NCBI GenBank assembly: GCA_963978895.1
Contig: OZ022245.1
Coordinates: 6,578,660-6,642,659 of the forward strand
From: Erpobdella octoculata
Taxonomy: Eukaryota; Annelida; Clitellata; Hirudinida; Erpobdellidae
Direction of reading: 5' to 3'
DNA: 64,000 bases
Part shown: positions 22,873-32,747 of the stretch, one piece after another
How the letters are laid out: each line of letters opens with the position of its first letter
Numbering within the stretch: the first letter of the stretch is position 1
Notes under the pieces: generated by a model
Database searches by the model: none
Seen by the model: only the letters and a program-made list of their open reading frames with translations
Told to the model about the DNA's origin: nothing
Translations under genes and position numbers: made by a program

Positions 22873-23134
22873 ACTGGAGTTAAGCTGGCAGACTCGATTA
22901 GTATGGGATTACGTAGAGTGAATGTATGGGTGAAGCTAGCAGACTCGGAAACAAAATTCACTTTAATAAAAAAAAAACATCGGTAATAAAAGATACAGGT
23001 CTATTAAGTTATAATATGCACTCAAATTCAATACACCCACAGAAATTCCGAAGAAATCGAGTTGGTTCTAAACGTAAACAATAGATAGCCTGAGGCGCAC
23101 GGCGAATGGCATACACAGAGCATTCTATAACGCT
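22873..23134. repeat. left terminal inverted repeat, 262 bp
   Basis: Runs from ACTGGAGTTAAG to GAGCATTCTATAACGCT. It matches the inverted right end almost base for base. Confidence 0.95.
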
Positions 23135-23139
23135 GACGT

Positions 23140-26100
23140 AAAGCGCTATATCTCAGTAACTATCAACTATTAAGCAACCATTTAAAGTGCCACACAATCA
23201 TCTAGTGGTCTTTTAATAAACATCCAAAAATCTTTATTACACCCCTAGGTTTAATATTTAATAAGTCGTCAGGAAAAGACGCGAATTTCACTGATATGTT
23301 ATATAGTAGAATTGCGAAAAATACGACTTACGTCAACCGCTATATCTCAGTAACTATCAACTATTAAGCAACCATTTAAAGTGCCACACAATCATCTAGT
23401 GGTCTTTTAATAAACATCCAAAAATCTTTATTACACCCCTAGGTTTAATATTTAATAAGTCGTCAGGAAAAGACGCGAATTTCACTGATATGTTATATAG
23501 TAGAATTGCAAAAAATACGACTTACGTCAAACGCTATATCTCAGTAACTATCAACTATTAAGCAACCATTTAAAGTGCCACACAATCATCTAGTGGTCTT
23601 TTAATAAACATCCAAAAATCTTTATTACACCCCTAGGTTTAATATTTAATAAGTCGTCAGGAAAAGACGCGAATTTCACTGATATGTTATATAGTAGAAT
23701 TGCGAAAAATACGACTTACGTCAACCGCTATATCTCAGTAACTATCAACTATTAAGCAACCATTTAAAGTGCCACACAATCATCTAGTGGTCTTTTAATA
23801 AACATCCAAAAATCTTTATTACACCCCTAGGTTTAATATTTAATAAGTCGTCAGGAAAAGACGCGAATTTCACTGATATGTTATATAGTAGAATTGCGAA
23901 AAATACGACTTACGTCAACCGCTATATCTCAGTAACTATCAACTATTAAGCAACCATTTAAAGTGCCACACAATCATCTAGTGGTCTTTTAATAAACATC
24001 CAAAAATCTTTATTACACCCCTAGGTTTAATATTTAATAAGTCGTCAGGAAAAGACGCGAATTTCACTGATATGTTATATAGTAGAATTGCGAAAAATAC
24101 GACTTACGTCAACCGCTATATCTCAGTAACTATCAACTATTAAGCAACCATTTAAAGTGCCACACAATCATCTAGTGGTCTTTTAATAAACATCCAAAAA
24201 TCTTTATTACACCCCTAGGTTTAATATTTAATAAGTCGTCAGGAAAAGACGCGAATTTCACTGATATGTTATATAGTAGAATTGCGAAAAATACGACTTA
24301 CGTCAACCGCTATATCTCAGTAACTATCAACTATTAAGCAACCATTTAAAGTGCCACACAATCATCTAGTGGTCTTTTAATAAACATCCAAAAATCTTTA
24401 TTACACCCCTAGGTTTAATATTTAATAAGTCGTCAGGAAAAGACGCGAATTTCACTGATATGTTATATAGTAGAATTGCGAAAAATACGACTTACGTCAA
24501 CCGCTATATCTCAGTAACTATCAACTATTAAGCAACCATTTAAAGTGCCACACAATTATCTAGTGGTCTTTTAATAAACATCCAAAAATCTTTATTACAC
24601 CCCTAGGTTTAATATTTAATAAGTCGTCAGGAAAAGACGCGAATTTCACTGATATGTTATATAGTAGAATTGCAAAAAATACGACTTACGTCAACCGCTA
24701 TATCTCAGTAACTATCAACTATTAAGCAACCATTTAAAGTGCCACACAATCATCTAGTGGTCTTTTAATAAACATCCAAAAATCTTTATTACACCCCTAG
24801 GTTTAATATTTAATAAGTCGTCAGGAAAAGACGCGAATTTCACTGATATGTTATATAGTAGAATTGCGAAAAATACGACTTACGTCAACCGCTATATCTC
24901 AGTAACTATCAACTATTAAGCAACCATTTAAAGTGCCACACAATCATCTAGTGGTCTTTTAATAAACATCCAAAAATCTTTATTACACCCCTAGGTTTAA
25001 TATTTAATAAGTCGTCAGGAAAAGACGCGAATTTCACTGATATGTTATATAGTAGAATTGCGAAAAATACGACTTACGTCAACCGCTATATCTCAGTAAC
25101 TATCAACTATTAAGCAACCATTTAAAGTGCCACACAATCATCTAGTGGTCTTTTAATAAACATCCAAAAATCTTTATTACACCCCTAGGTTTAATATTTA
25201 ATAAGTCGTCAGGAAAAGACGCGAATTTCACTGATATGTTATATAGTAGAATTGCGAAAAATACGACTTACGTCAACCGCTATATCTCAGTAACTATCAA
25301 CTATTAAGCAACCATTTAAAGTGCCACACAATCATCTAGTGGTCTTTTAATAAACATCCAAAAATCTTTATTACACCCCTAGGTTTAATATTTAATAAGT
25401 CGTCAGGAAAAGACGCGAATTTCACTGATATGTTATATAGTAGAATTGCGAAAAATACGACTTACGTCAACCGCTATATCTCAGTAACTATCAACTATTA
25501 AGCAACCATTTAAAGTGCCACACAATCATCTAGTGGTCTTTTAATAAACATCCAAAAATCTTTATTACACCCCTAGGTTTAATATTTAATAAGTCGTCAG
25601 GAAAAGACGCGAATTTCACTGATATGTTATATAGTAGAATTGCGAAAAATACGACTTACGTCAACCGCTATATCTCAGTAACTATCAACTATTAAGCAAC
25701 CATTTAAAGTGCCACACAATCATCTAGTGGTCTTTTAATAAACATCCAAAAATCTTTATTACACCCCTAGGTTTAATATTTAATAAGTCGTCAGGAAAAG
25801 ACGCGAATTTCACTGATATGTTATATAGTAGAATTGCGAAAAATACGACTTACGTCAACCGCTATATCTCAGTAACTATCAACTATTAAGCAACCATTTA
25901 AAGTGCCACACAATCATCTAGTGGTCTTTTAATAAACATCCAAAAATCTTTATTACACCCCTAGGTTTAATATTTAATAAGTCGTCAGGAAAAGACGCGA
26001 ATTTCACTGATATGTTATATAGTAGAATTGCAAAAAATACGACTTACGTCAACCGCTATATCTCAGTAACTATCAACTATTAAGCAACCATTTAAAGTGC

Positions 26101-27363
26101 CACACAATCATCTAGTGGTCTTTTAATAAACATCCAAAAATCTTTATTACACCCCTAGGTTTAATATTTAATAAGTCGTCAGGAAAAGACGCGAATTTCA
26201 CTGATATGTTATATAGTAGAATTGCGAAAAATACGACTTACGTCAACCGCTATATCTCAGTAACTATCAACTATTAAGCAACCATTTAAAGTGCCACACA
26301 ATCATCTAGTGGTCTTTTAATAAACATCCAAAAATCTTTATTACACCCCTAGGTTTAATATTTAATAAGTCGTCAGGAAAAGACGCGAATTTCACTGATA
26401 TGTTATATAGTAGAATTGCGAAAAATACGACTTACGTCAACCGCTATATCTCAGTAACTATCAACTATTAAGCAACCATTTAAAGTGCCACACAATCATC
26501 TAGTGGTCTTTTAATAAACATCCAAAAATCTTTATTACACCCCTAGGTTTAATATTTAATAAGTCGTCAGGAAAAGACGCGAATTTCACTGATATGTTAT
26601 ATAGTAGAATTGCGAAAAATACGACTTACGTCAACCGCTATATCTCAGTAACTATCAACTATTAAGCAACCATTTAAAGTGCCACACAATCATCTAGTGG
26701 TCTTTTAATAAACATCCAAAAATCTTTATTACACCCCTAGGTTTAATATTTAATAAGTCGTCAGGAAAAGACGCGAATTTCACTGATATGTTATATAGTA
26801 GAATTGCGAAAAATACGACTTACGTCAACCGCTATATCTCAGTAACTATCAACTATTAAGCAACCATTTAAAGTGCCACACAATCATCTAGTGGTCTTTT
26901 AATAAACATCCAAAAATCTTTATTACACCCCTAGGTTTAATATTTAATAAGTCGTCAGGAAAAGACGCGAATTTCACTGATATGTTATATAGTAGAATTG
27001 CGAAAAATACGACTTACGTCAACCGCTATATCTCAGTAACTATCAACTATTAAGCAACCATTTAAAGTGCCACACAATCATCTAGTAGTCTTTTAATAAA
27101 CATCCAAAAATCTTTATTACACCCCTAGGTTTAATATTTAATAAGTCGTCAGGAAAAGACGCGAATTTCACTGATATGTTATATAGTAGAATTGCGAAAA
27201 ATACGACTTACGTCAACCGCTATATCTCAGTAACTATCAACTATTAAGCAACCATTTAAAGTGCCACACAATCATCTAGTGGTCTTTTAATAAACATCCA
27301 AAAATCTTTATTACACCCCTAGGTTTAATATTTAATAAGTCGTCAGGAAAAGACGCGAATTTC
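23140..27363. repeat. 194-bp satellite array, 22 copies
   Basis: The anchor TCTCAGTAAC occurs at 23,151, 23,345, 23,539, 23,733 and so on to 27,225, an exact 194-bp spacing. Copies differ at only a few sites (for example GCGAAA/GCAAAA, ATCATC/ATTATC, TAGTGG/TAGTAG). Each unit has GTTATATAGTAG, a TATA-like sequence. The array runs from 6 bp inside the left TIR to 4 bp before the Ulp1 ORF start. Confidence 0.98.
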
Positions 27364-27366
27364 GGA

Positions 27367-28941
27367 ATGAGGTACATTGGATGCCTCGCCACCACGTCAA
27401 CGCTAGAGGAGCTGTGCAGTTTATTGATAACGGGACAAGTAGTCTTTGGGAGTAAATGGGTTGGACCCTCATTAAAAGAACACGTTGAGTTACTGGAAAA
27501 ATTAATAAATTTCACTAATGATGAACAATCCAAGATGACTGAAACTGAAGACCATGAAGAGCCTGACGAAGTTTTCCCAGTGTCGTCTTTTGCCAAAGAC
27601 ATGGAAAAAGCAATTTGTTCAGCACCGGTGGTTGAATCAGGGGAGGTTGAAAATTGTTTCTACAGTGAAACGTTCATGAAACTCCTGAAAAAAGATTTCT
27701 TACCTAATTCACCTTTTTGGACGGGTTTACTACTAGGAGATTTGGGAAGACATGCCACTAATAACAGCACTCCGGCCTATAACAATTATTCTAAGTGGTA
27801 CAAAAGGATGTCCAGTCTTCCCTATCAAAACATTTCAAAAAATAATAGGACCCAAGGAATAGTCGAAAAGAATCAGTGGGATCTTAAACATCTTAGGATA
27901 AAAAAGCAGCTAGGACGGCTGGATGATTTTTTTATTTTATACAAAGAAAAATACCGGGGTTTATTACGCAATTTCAATTCCGTAAGGCATGACCCAAAAT
28001 TCCTAAATAAGAGAAAAAGATCAAAGGCCAGTGGACATTTGAAAGCCGCACCGCTGAAAAAGCGCAAAATCGAACTTGAAGTATGGGCCAATAAGAAACC
28101 ATCTAAAAAACGGGGAGTTTACGTCCAGCCACCAGTCACAAAAATTGATTTAATCAATAAAATTGACGAAAAAAGCTGCAACTTAAATGAAAGGTTGGCT
28201 ATTTCAAATAGTATTTCCAACGTTCTCCGAGGAAGCGGTTGGTTCAGTTCTGAACCGATAAACAGGGCCCTTAGTATTCTCAGTCAGCAAAATCCAAACC
28301 TGGGTGGATTCATGGACGTTGACTTTCTAACTAATATAAAAGTCACGGCATCTGGAGAAACCCCCTCCAAACCATTTATTCAAATAATAAACCAAGGGGG
28401 TGATCACTGGATCACAATCAGCAACAGATTTTGCAAATCCGGTCAAGTGGACGTTTATGACAGTCTAGGAAGAACGCTCAGACCTTCAGATATCAGAACG
28501 ATTGCTTTTTTAACAAAACAATTCAACGAAAAGACGCTGGTAATAAAACATCAGACCGTTCAGCGTCAAGAAGGTGGAAATGATTGCGGCCCCTTTTCAA
28601 TAGCATTCGCTGTCACTCTGGCGCTGGGAAAAGACCCGGCAACGTGCAAGTACCACCAAAAGGATTTGAGGCAGAAAATTGAATTTGCCTTTAATGAAGG
28701 CAAGTTCTCTACCATGGATTGCTTTGATAAATTGTCAAAACCGGCGCCGATGGAGGAAACAATTGAATTGTACTGCCACTGCAAGTTAAATTTTATTAAG
28801 GACAACGGCACGGAGGAGGACATGATCACATGCGATAAATGCGACCAATGGTTCCACAGAAGTTGCGAAAATGTGTCCCAGAAGTCTTTTGATTCGAAAT
28901 GTTATATTTGTGAATCTTGTAGAAAGACCATGACGACATAA
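27367..28941 (+). CDS. transposon protein: possible transposase C-terminus, Ulp1 cysteine protease and PHD finger
   Basis: 524 residues. Residues 100-205 (FWTGLLLGDLGRH, then NRTQGIVEKNQWDLKHLRIK) resemble the C-terminal part of a DDE/D transposase, with E167 as a candidate last acidic residue. Residues 340-420 are a Ulp1/SENP (C48) protease with His347 in GGDHWI, Asp365 in DVYDSLG, Gln401 and Cys407 in GGNDCGPF, so the triad is complete. Residues 470-518 are a PHD finger: C470, C472, C489, C492, H497, C500, C515, C518. Basic stretches near 215-235 (KRKRSK, KKRK) suggest nuclear import. Ulp1 proteins cleave SUMO or ubiquitin-like tags and PHD fingers read histone H3 tails. The first ATG lies 4 bp after the satellite array, and an in-frame stop is 90 bp upstream. 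A DD-containing N-terminus is absent. Confidence 0.85.
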   Translation: MRYIGCLATTSTLEELCSLLITGQVVFGSKWVGPSLKEHVELLEKLINFTNDEQSKMTETEDHEEPDEVFPVSSFAKDMEKAICSAPVVESGEVENCFYSETFMKLLKKDFLPNSPFWTGLLLGDLGRHATNNSTPAYNNYSKWYKRMSSLPYQNISKNNRTQGIVEKNQWDLKHLRIKKQLGRLDDFFILYKEKYRGLLRNFNSVRHDPKFLNKRKRSKASGHLKAAPLKKRKIELEVWANKKPSKKRGVYVQPPVTKIDLINKIDEKSCNLNERLAISNSISNVLRGSGWFSSEPINRALSILSQQNPNLGGFMDVDFLTNIKVTASGETPSKPFIQIINQGGDHWITISNRFCKSGQVDVYDSLGRTLRPSDIRTIAFLTKQFNEKTLVIKHQTVQRQEGGNDCGPFSIAFAVTLALGKDPATCKYHQKDLRQKIEFAFNEGKFSTMDCFDKLSKPAPMEETIELYCHCKLNFIKDNGTEEDMITCDKCDQWFHRSCENVSQKSFDSKCYICESCRKTMTT

Positions 28942-28983
28942 TCGTTGGATGAAGAAGAAGTGCAATAATTAATCCATAATAAA

Positions 28984-29412
28984 GAACAGTTGCGGTTAAA
29001 CCGGACTCGGGATTGAATTAGACATACGACCACCCAACAGTTGCGGTCAAACCGGACTTGAGGGCAAACAAACTAGTCAATTGATACTGGACGTAGAATC
29101 GAACAGTTGCGGTTAAACCGGACTCGGGATTGAATTAGACATACGACCACCCAACAGTTGCGGTCAAACCGGACTTGAGGGCAAACAAACTAGTTAATTA
29201 GTACTGAACGTAGAATGGAACAGTTGCGGTTAAACCGGATTCATGATTGAATTAAACATACCACCACCCAACAGTTGCGGTTTAACGGGACTTGAGGGTA
29301 AACGAACTAGTCAATTATTACTAAACATAGAATTGAAGAGTTGCGGTTAAACCGGACTAAGAATCGAATTAAACATTCCAACACCCAACAGTTGCGGTCA
29401 AACTGGACTGGA
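28984..29412 (+). repeat. 117-bp tandem repeat, four copies, with paired GTTGCGG boxes
   Basis: Copies start about 28,985, 29,102, 29,219 and 29,336. Each contains two boxes AACAGTTGCGGTTAAACCGG (or with TCAAAC), so eight boxes in all, alternating between two spacers (about 49 and 68 bp). The array lies between the Ulp1/PHD ORF and the SGNH ORF. Confidence 0.95.
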
Positions 29413-29470
29413 GGGTAAACTAGCTAGTCATTTATGTGTATGTATTTTATATTTTATGTATGTGTTACAG

Positions 29471-30091
29471 ATGGCTTCAGCATCTAGACGGCCACGCAGA
29501 GTAGCGTTGATCGGCCACTCCTATATCACTCGACTGAGAGGGTTCATGAACGATAACCGACGCCTCAACTTAAATTTTCCTCCATTGGACATCCAAGTGG
29601 AGACGTTTGGTCGTGGAGGCGCTGGTCTTCGCTTGCTTCCGGATGCTCGCTGGGCCAATAGTTTTTTGCAGGACGCTCTTTTGTTTCGTCCAGATGTTGT
29701 TTACATACATTTGGGCGAGAATGACTTGGACCACCTGTCTGCGGGATCACTTGTGGATCATACTGTTAATTATGTTAACAGTATAATCACTTTAGCTCAT
29801 CCACAAGTGATCATCCTCAGCCAGTTGTTGCCCATGCCAAGTCATTCACGGCATAATATCACGAGCATCAATGATGCACTGTCTGCGGCTTGTGAAACCA
29901 TCAATAGATTTCCTGTTGTTCTTGATGGGCAGAACACAACACGGGCTGTGTTTCTGCGGCACAGGTTTGGAATTTGGGGGAATAATGGTGCATCCTTCTT
30001 CTGTGATGGTATTCACATGACTGATTTAGGAATGCACCATTACTTCCACAGTGTGCACAATGCAGTAGGCAGTGCACTCAGTTCATTGTAG
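29471..30091 (+). CDS. SGNH/GDSL-type hydrolase-like protein
   Basis: SGNH hydrolases are Ser esterases or lipases. From the upstream Met (29,456) the protein has 211 residues. I prefer the second Met (MASASRRPRR), which follows a splice-acceptor-like TGTTACAG. In 211-residue numbering, block I is ALIGHSY (Ser22), block II GRGGAGL, block III GENDL (Asn89), and block V CDGIHMTDLG (Asp184, His187). All four residues of the SGNH set are present. No signal peptide or membrane segment is seen, so it is probably intracellular. SGNH domains are known in ORF1 of CR1/L2 retrotransposons, but a place in a TIR element is unusual. The substrate is unknown. Confidence 0.75.
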   Translation: MASASRRPRRVALIGHSYITRLRGFMNDNRRLNLNFPPLDIQVETFGRGGAGLRLLPDARWANSFLQDALLFRPDVVYIHLGENDLDHLSAGSLVDHTVNYVNSIITLAHPQVIILSQLLPMPSHSRHNITSINDALSAACETINRFPVVLDGQNTTRAVFLRHRFGIWGNNGASFFCDGIHMTDLGMHHYFHSVHNAVGSALSSL

Positions 30092-30119
30092 TGCTTGTGT
30101 CGTTTACTGTGTTTTTTTT

Positions 30120-30870
30120 TATGTTCACACAGTTGCAGTAAAACTGGACTGTGCAATGTTTTATGTATTTTTATGTGCATGCATTGCAGTAAAGCTGGAT
30201 GTATGCACAGGTTAAATTTAAACATAATATTGTTCGTAATGCATTGTAAATATGTCATTCTGTATAAATACGAACATGTAAATACGTTGATCCTTTTCCT
30301 AATGCGTTTCCACACATTGCATGCATTGTGTGTATATTGAGTATGTGCATGTGTGGATACGTTTATTGTTAAGCGTGTTTCTTAATGTTAATCCTGTTCA
30401 ACATGATGTAAATATATCATTTTGTATATATACGAACATGTAAATACGTTGATCCTTTTCCTAATGCGTTTCCACGCATTGCAGTAAATCAGATTGTGTG
30501 TATATTTAGTATGTGCATGTATGGACATGTTTCTTGGTAATTGCTGTGTTTGTTAAACATAATCTTGTTCATAATGTGTTGTAAATATATCATTTTGTAT
30601 ATATATATATGAACAAGTCAACATGTTTTTATCCTAATATGTTTTCATGCATTGCAGCAAAGCTGGATGTGTGGAAAAGTTTCATGTTGTATGTTCTGTT
30701 TGTGAAGCATAATCTTGTTCATAATGTGTTGTAAATATGTCATTTTGTATATATATATATGAACATTTTAATGTGGTTATCCTTTTGTTAATGTGTTTCC
30801 AGATATTCCAGCAAACCTAGAGGCTTGTGTATATTTAGATGTAAATATGTACATATGCTGGTACGTTTCT
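30120..30870 (+). repeat. degenerate 150-177-bp tandem repeats downstream of SGNH gene
   Basis: Four diverged units contain CGAACATGTAAATACGTTGA or its variants (about 30,271, 30,433, 30,610, 30,760). They also hold a CATTGCAGTAAAGCTGGATG box that looks like a decayed version of the AACAGTTGCGGTTAAACCGG box. Confidence 0.75.
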
Positions 30871-30953
30871 TGAAACGTATATCTTGCTTGTATATTGATT
30901 GTATTTAGGTTGGGGAGTATGAGTCAGCCTTCACGTGGCACTCCCTGTGATTA

Positions 30954-30985
30954 ACCAGGTTGCACAAAAAAGTGTGCAACCTGGT
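30954..30985. other. perfect 13-bp hairpin
   Basis: ACCAGGTTGCACA, loop AAAAAG, TGTGCAACCTGGT. It is single-copy in the element and lies after the SGNH gene repeats. It may be a terminator, cruciform or processing site. Confidence 0.85.
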
Positions 30986-31054
30986 GAAACCAATGACTCA
31001 AATTTATTCACAATATGCTGCTAATGTTTACAATGATAGTGTTTTGCAATTTCA

Positions 31055-31126
31055 GAAAACAGACTGAATCAAGCACTTAAAAGGCGCCTCAACGACAAAG
31101 CGTGTCTGATCGGGAAGCAAATTTAA
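31055..31126 (+). CDS. possible terminal exon
   Basis: After the acceptor GCAATTTCAG the frame reads ENRLNQALKRRLNDKACLIG then KQI and a TAA stop. The composition looks coding, and the preceding acceptor is good. I could not identify the upstream exon or a family, so this is tentative. Confidence 0.25.
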   Translation, partial: ENRLNQALKRRLNDKACLIGKQI

Positions 31127-31402
31127 CGTGAGGATTTATTTACAGTGGTCTAACTGAAATTCTTATTCATTATTTTAAAGAAATTGTACTACTGGACCTA
31201 CCATACAAACTTTATATAACCAAGTTCTTCTGCACATGAGGATATTGCTAAGCATTGTCTCAATGTCAAAACTGTTTGCTTGTGTGTTATAATAAACAGC
31301 AAACAATTTGACTATGATATGATGTGCATTATTTATCTACAAAATCCTCATAATCTACACTTCCCAGTTTACTTCAGCCAGCACGACAAAAGTTGTTAAC
31401 AG

Positions 31403-31525
31403 TGACTCTGAATTGAATTAAAATTGGACAATGTTTAAAGTGGTGTTAGTCAGTGTTGTTATACCTGTCTCTGAATTGAATTAAAATTTGACAATGTTTA
31501 AAGTGGTGTTAGTCAGTGTTTAGTG
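31403..31525 (+). repeat. direct repeat, two copies of about 55 bp, 63 bp apart
   Basis: TCTGAATTGAATTAAAATT and GACAATGTTTAAAGTGGTGT repeat almost exactly. Located between the hairpin and the right TIR. Confidence 0.85.
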
Positions 31526-31529
31526 TTTA

Positions 31530-32477
31530 GAAGGTCTCTTCGGAAGCACTGAAGTGTCACAGCCAATGTAACAGCAGCTGGCAAACCATTCTCAGTCTGG
31601 CAACCTCGAACCTTCCGTCTACAGCACTCTTGAGATGTGTGGTGGGCACAAAAAGTAAAGCTGTGGATGAAGATCTGAGTCTTCTGTGTGACTGAATTTT
31701 GCTTAATGGATTGATTTTTAAAGCTAGATAACAGTTATTATTATAATTACCTATTAAGTTGCAATTTATCTTTTGTTTTAGAAATAAAAATGTATGCTGT
31801 TCTAACAACAATTGTGTTCAATAAATTTCTTGTCTTTAAGATACTTGAGCATGGTCTTCCTTGAAAAAGTGAAGAGATTTCCATAACCGCCACCCCTTCA
31901 GCTATTGTCAAAAAGCTTTGGTTTTCAGGTTGTATTGCTTATTAAGTTCTGGCAAATGTCGAAGACATAGACTAGTTGAGCGTACATAATTGTTTGACAG
32001 GGGTTCAAAATTCTTAGGGAAGCTCCATAAGCAAACGGAAAATAAAAGTTTTGTTAAAAAAATATAGAAATGAATAATTGAACTGTTTTATGAGCATTTG
32101 AGCATAAGAAGAGTCGAAGAGTACATTTCGTGGAGAAAATTTTTAAATTAAGCGTCACTTTTTACGCAGAATAATAAAAAGCTGGCTTATGATTGGTTGG
32201 TGTTAATAAACAGATTCGCGAGTTTTGAGCAACTTCTTTTGCTAATAACTTTTTTTAGGGACCGATCTGTGTCTGGTATCTCTTTCCAGCTCTTAGTTAT
32301 AATAAATACTATAGTTTAATGTACTTTTTGGCTTGTCTATTAAAATTTCCGTATCAAAAGCTAAATCTACCAGACTATATGTACATTTACGAGTGTTTGC
32401 AGTTTAATAAAAAAATTTTAAAAATATTGAAAGTTAGTTCGAAAGCTCAGATATAATAAATCATTTCTGTTTAAGTA
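31530..32477 (+). other. right subterminal region of the transposon, no gene seen
   Basis: AT-rich with AATAAA motifs near 31,820 and no supported ORF. It may hold a 3' untranslated region or transposase-binding sites. Confidence 0.5.
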
Positions 32478-32739
32478 AGCGCTATAGAATGCTCTGTGTA
32501 TGCCATCCGCCGTGCGCCTCAGGCTATCTATTGTTTACGTTTAGAACCAACTCGATTTCTTCGGAATTTCTGTGGGTGTATTGAATTTGAGTGCATATTA
32601 TAACTTAATAGACCTGTATCTTTTATTACCGATGTTTTTTTTTTTTTAAAGTTAATTTTGTTTCCGAGTCTGCTAGCTTCACCCATACATTCACTCTACG
32701 TAATCCCATACTAATCGAGTCTGCCAGCTTAACTCCAGT
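32478..32739. repeat. right terminal inverted repeat, 262 bp
   Basis: Inverted match of 22,873-23,134. The differences I see are near an A-run, one base in the CCGCCGTGCGCC region, and the inner edge. Confidence 0.95.
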
Positions 32740-32747
32740 GTTTATTT
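32740..32747. repeat. right target-site duplication GTTTATTT
   Basis: Identical to the left copy and abuts the right TIR end (CTCCAGT). Confidence 0.95.

Larger units (their letters stand above)
22873..32739 (+). mobile_element. 9,867-bp DNA transposon with Ulp1-PHD and SGNH genes
   Basis: 262-bp terminal inverted repeats (22,873-23,134 and 32,478-32,739) differ at only a few positions and start ACTGGAGTTAAGCTGG. An exact 8-bp duplication GTTTATTT flanks the element (22,865-22,872 and 32,740-32,747). Left to right it holds the TIR, 22 x 194-bp satellite, Ulp1/PHD ORF, 4 x 117-bp array, SGNH-hydrolase ORF, degenerate 150-177-bp repeats, a 13-bp-stem hairpin and the TIR. No complete transposase is visible. 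Known superfamilies with 8-bp duplications include hAT, P and Zisupton/KDZ. Ulp1-type proteases occur in KDZ, some MULE and some CACTA elements. I cannot place it firmly. Confidence 0.93.

Noticed and set aside
23140..27363. CRISPR-like array
   Set aside because: The 194-bp units are fully repeated with no variable spacers, and the context is a eukaryotic transposon. It is a satellite.
31557..31811. Minus-strand ORF of 84 codons inside the 9.9-kb transposon
   Set aside because: No family features, low-complexity start, and it lies in a probable 3' non-coding region.
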